DNA of 64,000 nt, taken from assembly GCF_010645065.1 (NCBI RefSeq), contig NZ_JAADZW010000013.1:1-64000 (forward strand). Direction: 5' to 3'. Both the position numbers and the translations under genes were made by a program. The stretch is from Flavobacterium fluviatile (lineage in GTDB: Bacteria > Bacteroidota > Bacteroidia > Flavobacteriales > Flavobacteriaceae). The notes beneath the pieces were generated by a model, which saw nothing but the letters and a program-made list of their open reading frames with translations, made no database searches and was not told the origin of the DNA. Positions 61,494-64,000 of the stretch are shown here, piece by piece (the stretch's first letter is position 1; every line of letters starts with the position of its first letter).

Positions 61494-63099
61494 TTAAATC
61501 CTTGGTAAACCCAACTCGTCTAAAAATTTATTATGCTCATTTGTAAATTTTTCAATTTCTAAATTTATAGCTTTCAATTTTAAATTAACCTGTCGTAAAT
61601 CAATTTTTTCTTCTTCCAGAGAAGTATTTACATAACGGGAAATATTTAAATTATATCCTTGCTTTTCAATTTCTTCCATCGATACCCTGCGAGAATATCG
61701 TGGGAGTTCGTTTCTGTATTTATAGGTATCAATAATTTTTTCGAAATGACTTTCACTTAATGTATTTTGTCGTTTACCTTTTTCAAAATGTTCGCTCGCA
61801 TTGATAAAAAGAACATCATCTTCTTTTTTACATTTTTTAAGTATGATGATACAAACAGGAATTCCTGTCGAATAAAACAAATTAGAAGGCAAACCAATAA
61901 CCGTATCGATATTGTTATCTTTTAATAATTTGGTTCTAATTCTTTCTTCTGCTCCGCCACGGAATAATACACCATGAGGCAAAATAATAGCCATCGTTCC
62001 GTTTTGGCTTAAGAAATGAAAACCATGCAATAAAAAGGCAAAATCTGCTGCTGATTTAGGTGCTAAGCCATAACTTTTAAAACGAAAATCTTCTGCCATA
62101 GCTTCGTTTGGCTCCCAACGCAAACTAAACGGCGGATTGGCCACAATCGCATCGAACTCAACCTTTTTAGCCGGATTCATTTCGTTTAACTCGTCCCATT
62201 GATTGAGCAAAGTATCGCCGTGAAATATTTCAAACTCGGTATCTTTCATGCCATGCAAAAGCATGTTCATACGAGCTAAGTTATAAGTCGTAATGTTTTT
62301 TTCCTGACCGTATATTTTGCCAACGCTTCCTCCATTTTCTTTGATACGCTTTCTGACATTAAGCAACAACGAACCCGAACCACTTGCAAAATCCAATACT
62401 TTTTCAAGTTTTGGCTTTAATCCCGTTGTTGGATCCTGACTGTCTAAAGTAACAATTTCCGAAAGTATAGAAGATATTTGTTGTGGCGTATAAAATTCTC
62501 CAGCTTTTTTACCAGAACCAGCTGCAAATTGCCCAATCAAATATTCATAAGCATCTCCCCAAAGTATCGGAGTCTGTGCTAAAATCCTTAATTTCCTCTG
62601 ATATTTTCTGAATAATAACACAAAGTTTATCATTTCTATCTTTATGAGTTTTTCCTAATTTTTCAGAATTCAAATTAATTTCAGAAAACAAACCCTGAAA
62701 AGCACTTTCAAACGATTCGTTTTCAATGTATTTAAAACCTTCCTGAAGTGTTTCTAACAAATCATTATTTTGAGTGCGGGCCATTTCAGCAATACTATTC
62801 CACAGATGTTGTGGTTTGATAACATAATGCACTTTTCTTCGCATTTGTTTTTCAAAAAAATCGACATCGGTAGAATTTTCTTTGTACCAAATTTCTAAAG
62901 GTGTATTGACCTTTAATTTAGACATTACGTCTTTTGGAGTATTATCAGGATAATCTTTCCCTAATTCTTTTTGTGCAGATGCTTCATAATTAGAAGATAA
63001 ATATCTAAGAAAAAGAAATGACAGCATATAATCCCGAAAATCATCGGCATTCATCGCACCTCGCAAATTATCTGCTATATCCCAAAGGGTTTTACCCAA
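61494..63099 (-). pseudogene. hsdM: Type I restriction-modification methyltransferase HsdM, frameshifted
   Basis: The gene is split in two frames. The first part (62545-63099) has the N-terminal helical domain (TLWDIADNLRGAMNADDFRD, LSFLFLRYLSSNYE) and runs through DFSTDSDTLG before leaving frame and stopping. The second part carries on as DAYEYLIGQFAAGSGKKAGE, then motif I (VLDFASGSGSLLLNV), motif IV (NPPF) and the usual end FLDELGLPRI. Removing one base from the run of four C at 62557-62560 (G on the coding strand) restores a single protein of about 535 residues. Intact product would methylate adenine together with HsdS. It may be a real inactivating mutation, phase variation or a sequencing error. 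Confidence 0.9.
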
Positions 63100-63137
63100 T
63101 TATTGTTGTTCTTTTTGTGTCATTATTACACGCTGAA

Positions 63138-64000
63138 TTATAATTCTTTTGTTTGATTTTCTCTTGCTACAGCAATTGCTTTGTGTAACTTTTCGCTTAA
63201 TAGCTTTTTATCAGGTAGCTGTGTAAAATACTGGGCTACTTTTATATCACTTTCTTCCAGCATTAAATATTCTATATGCTCCGTATTGCCTTCACTGCAA
63301 AGAATTAAACCTATCGGTGATTCTTCTCCTGCTTTTCTTTCGTTTTTATTCAGATAGCGCAGGTAGAGCAGCATTTGTCCTTCATGTTCGGGTTTAAACT
63401 TACCCAGCTTTAAGTCAATTGCCACCAAACGTCTTAAACCACGATGAAAAAACAATAAATCGATCCGATAATCAACTGCGTCAACTGTAATTCGCTTTTG
63501 ACGGTCTAAAAATGCAAAATCGTTTCCCATCTCTTTGATGAATGACTGTAAATTCAATAAAATGGCATCTTCCAGATCTTTTTCGGAATAGGTATCAGCT
63601 AATCCCAGTACATCCAGAAAATAACTGCTCCTAAAAACTGCGTCCGGAGTTAGTGAATTGGTGGATTGTATTTGTTTTAATTCTTCTTTGATCAATTCTT
63701 CAGGCTTGCGGCTCAAAGCAGTTCGTTCATAAAACAAACTTTCTATTTTTTGGTCAAGAGTTCGGGTATCCCAATGTTCAAGGCGAACCATTTCCAGATA
63801 AAATGAGCGTTTTAACTCATCATCTATGCTCATTAGAGAGCGAAGATGCGTCCAGGTCAATTGTGTACGCACTGCGTATACAATTTGGTCTTCGGTAAAA
63901 GTGTACGCACTGCGTACACAATGTTGAAGCTTATAAAAACTCCAGCCTTTACCATATTTTTCGGTAAGCAACACAGACAAATTTTTGACTATTTCTTTGC
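63138..64000 (-). CDS. YhcG-type PDDEXK nuclease domain protein (5' end outside window)
   Basis: The frame continues to the right edge: before the TTG at 63980 it reads KEIVKN, as expected for the DUF1016 N-terminal domain (IVKNLSVLLTEKYGKGWSFY), so the start lies beyond 64000. The N-terminal DUF1016 domain ends around QLTWTHLRSLM; the C-terminal PDDEXK domain has YRIDLLFFHRGLRRLVAIDL, then KLGKFKPEHEGQMLLYL with the D...DxK catalytic pattern. YhcG proteins are often found in or beside type I restriction loci. It lies about 40 bp upstream of hsdM in the same direction. Two palindromic 19-mers lie within it. Confidence 0.88.
   Translation of the reverse strand, partial: KEIVKNLSVLLTEKYGKGWSFYKLQHCVRSAYTFTEDQIVYAVRTQLTWTHLRSLMSIDDELKRSFYLEMVRLEHWDTRTLDQKIESLFYERTALSRKPEELIKEELKQIQSTNSLTPDAVFRSSYFLDVLGLADTYSEKDLEDAILLNLQSFIKEMGNDFAFLDRQKRITVDAVDYRIDLLFFHRGLRRLVAIDLKLGKFKPEHEGQMLLYLRYLNKNERKAGEESPIGLILCSEGNTEHIEYLMLEESDIKVAQYFTQLPDKKLLSEKLHKAIAVARENQTKEL
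63863..63919. repeat. Two 19-bp palindromes inside the yhcG-like gene
   Basis: GTGTACGCACTGCGTACAC at 63901-63919 is a perfect palindrome around a central C; GTGTACGCACTGCGTATAC at 63863-63881 differs by one base. The 38-bp offset puts them in different frames, coding CVRSAYT and VYAVRTQ. Confidence 0.85.

Noticed and set aside
61282..61497. Plus-strand 71-codon ORF covering the dispersed element
   Set aside because: It reads through the structured repeat and the hsdM terminator stem, so its coding character is accidental.
62545..62633. Overlapping hsdM halves considered as two separate genes
   Set aside because: The join reconstructs the conserved DTLGDAYEYLIG segment exactly with a one-base change, so a single broken gene is the better reading.

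Overview
The window looks like a chromosomal segment of a Flavobacterium-type member of the Bacteroidota. The support is AT-rich DNA, type IX secretion features (a PorP/SprF protein and C-terminal sorting domains of both types), promoter -7 boxes of the form TAnnTTTG instead of sigma70 boxes, a short NuoG, and an SDR-type threonine dehydrogenase. I recognised no rRNA, tRNA, CRISPR array or transposase.

Layout. 1-2115: end of a large repeat-built surface protein plus its PorP/SprF partner. 2224-6894 (minus): the sufA-B-C-[S23 gene]-D iron-sulfur assembly operon. 7228-18194: metabolic and envelope genes (MBL hydrolase, DUF481 protein, subtilase, M1 peptidase, threonine dehydrogenase, lipoprotein, mfd). 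18241-20101 (minus): a glycosyltransferase and a variant PIG-L-like protein, followed by about 780 bp holding two gene relics. 20882-23364: dinB, a PAS protein and a Bax-inhibitor-1 protein. 23527-36866 (minus): a complete 14-gene nuoA-N operon with a promoter upstream of nuoA. 37107-41095: cold-shock protein, aspS, a thioredoxin-like protein and a MORN protein. 41149-43347 (minus): a PepSY three-gene membrane cassette. 43508-50356 (minus): a tetR-tolC-mfp-RND efflux operon and yceI. 50691-56591: T9SS subtilase, polyprenyl synthetase and hypothetical proteins. 56710-60814: sucA-sucB. 60827-64000 (minus): a decaying defence region with gene relics, a frameshifted hsdM lacking a neighbouring hsdS, and a YhcG-type nuclease running off the edge.

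How the genes work together. The suf operon builds Fe-S clusters; complex I, encoded 17 kb away, is a large consumer of them. SucA/SucB supply NADH (through the shared E3) to complex I. The efflux operon and yceI carry the same 28-bp inverted repeat (GGAAAC-N16-GTTTCC) at their promoters, so one TetR repressor probably controls both.

The least ordinary features are: a dispersed ~76-79 bp element present twice (inside the nuo operon and after hsdM) whose stems show compensatory base changes; the twin TetR operators; a family of GTTTCAGGTT-type intergenic repeats, including a perfect 17-bp inverted repeat between sucA and sucB; an S23 four-helix-bundle gene inserted in the suf operon; and a 19-bp palindrome used twice, in different frames, inside the yhcG-like gene.
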